From Billgrantia desiderata (GTDB lineage: Bacteria; Pseudomonadota; Gammaproteobacteria; Pseudomonadales; Halomonadaceae), in contig JAAQTN010000033.1 in assembly GCA_011742915.1 (NCBI GenBank), positions 1 to 60,511 on the forward strand: DNA of 60,511 nt, given 5' to 3'. Positions 60,475 to 60,511 of the stretch are shown piece after piece. Position 1 is the first letter of the stretch, and each line of letters begins with the position of its first letter. Both the position numbers and the translations under genes were made by a program. The notes beneath the pieces were generated by a model. The model saw only the letters and a program-made list of their open reading frames with translations, was not told the origin of the DNA and did not search any database.

Positions 60475-60511
60475 TGTAGGCTCCGTTCGCCAAGCTTATC
60501 GGATATTTACA
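60454..60511. mobile_element. Possible left end of an insertion element (IS66-like start)
   Basis: The base composition changes abruptly from GC-rich to AT-rich after about 60436. The new sequence contains GTAAGCG at 60454-60460, the typical first bases of IS66-family ends. The frame stops at 60474. No transposase is in view, so the identity is tentative. Confidence 0.3.

Overview
The window is high-GC chromosomal DNA from a gammaproteobacterium. The gene families fit Halomonas or a close relative: the TrkA tail ending VGLTFF, a polyol ABC operon, a cynFABDS cluster and copper-island genes. This assignment is inferred from gene content, not from a marker gene. No rRNA, tRNA or CRISPR array was seen.

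Region 1 (about 0.2-29.2 kb) is a copper/silver-type metal-resistance island. It holds a DUF411 protein, a YVTN beta-propeller protein, a Cu(I) P-type ATPase with DUF2933 and Met-rich Spy-like partners, a His-rich cytochrome c, a multicopper oxidase and a BNR lipoprotein. Envelope enzymes (Lgt, a cardiolipin synthase-like PLD, an L,D-transpeptidase) are interleaved. It ends with a CopRS/CusRS two-component system divergent from a cusCBA-cusF efflux operon. An AT-richer insert (about 14.8-22.9 kb) carries a ferric-reductase-like membrane protein, a small HMA-like protein and an exported protein cut by an IS30-family element. That gene can be reconstructed exactly by removing the element and one 3-bp target duplication. 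Five transcription units in this island each begin with a small exported Cys/His protein. Four of these end in RPPR/RPPK next to the stop codon, and in three the last codons can base-pair with the Shine-Dalgarno of the next gene. This looks like a set of copper-responsive upstream-ORF switches and is the most interesting signal here.

Region 2 (29.2-33.4 kb) has a FixJ-type two-component pair with a 2OG-Fe(II) oxygenase and two divergent NUDIX hydrolases. Region 3 (33.5-44.4 kb) is a polyol (mannitol/sorbitol/arabitol-type) regulon: a SorC-family regulator, a binding protein, two permeases, an ATPase, a HAD phosphatase, an SDR polyol dehydrogenase, a P-loop sugar-kinase-like protein, mannitol dehydrogenase and xylulokinase. 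A 140-bp intergenic palindrome interrupts it.

Region 4 (44.4-50.4 kb) is mixed: a NIF3/YqfO-like protein, a fasciclin protein, a 944-aa ACP/acyl-AMP ligase/acyltransferase fusion, a fructosamine kinase-like protein and an LpxR-like outer membrane protein. Region 5 (50.4-56.3 kb) is a cyanate cluster (cynS, cynD, cynB, cynA) divergent from a sigma-54 activator (cynF), with a near-consensus -24/-12 promoter and three palindromic upstream sites between them. Region 6 (56.3-60.5 kb) has an alpha/beta hydrolase, a candidate small RNA with its own promoter and terminator, and an RND efflux operon whose pump gene is cut short near the window end, probably by a mobile element.
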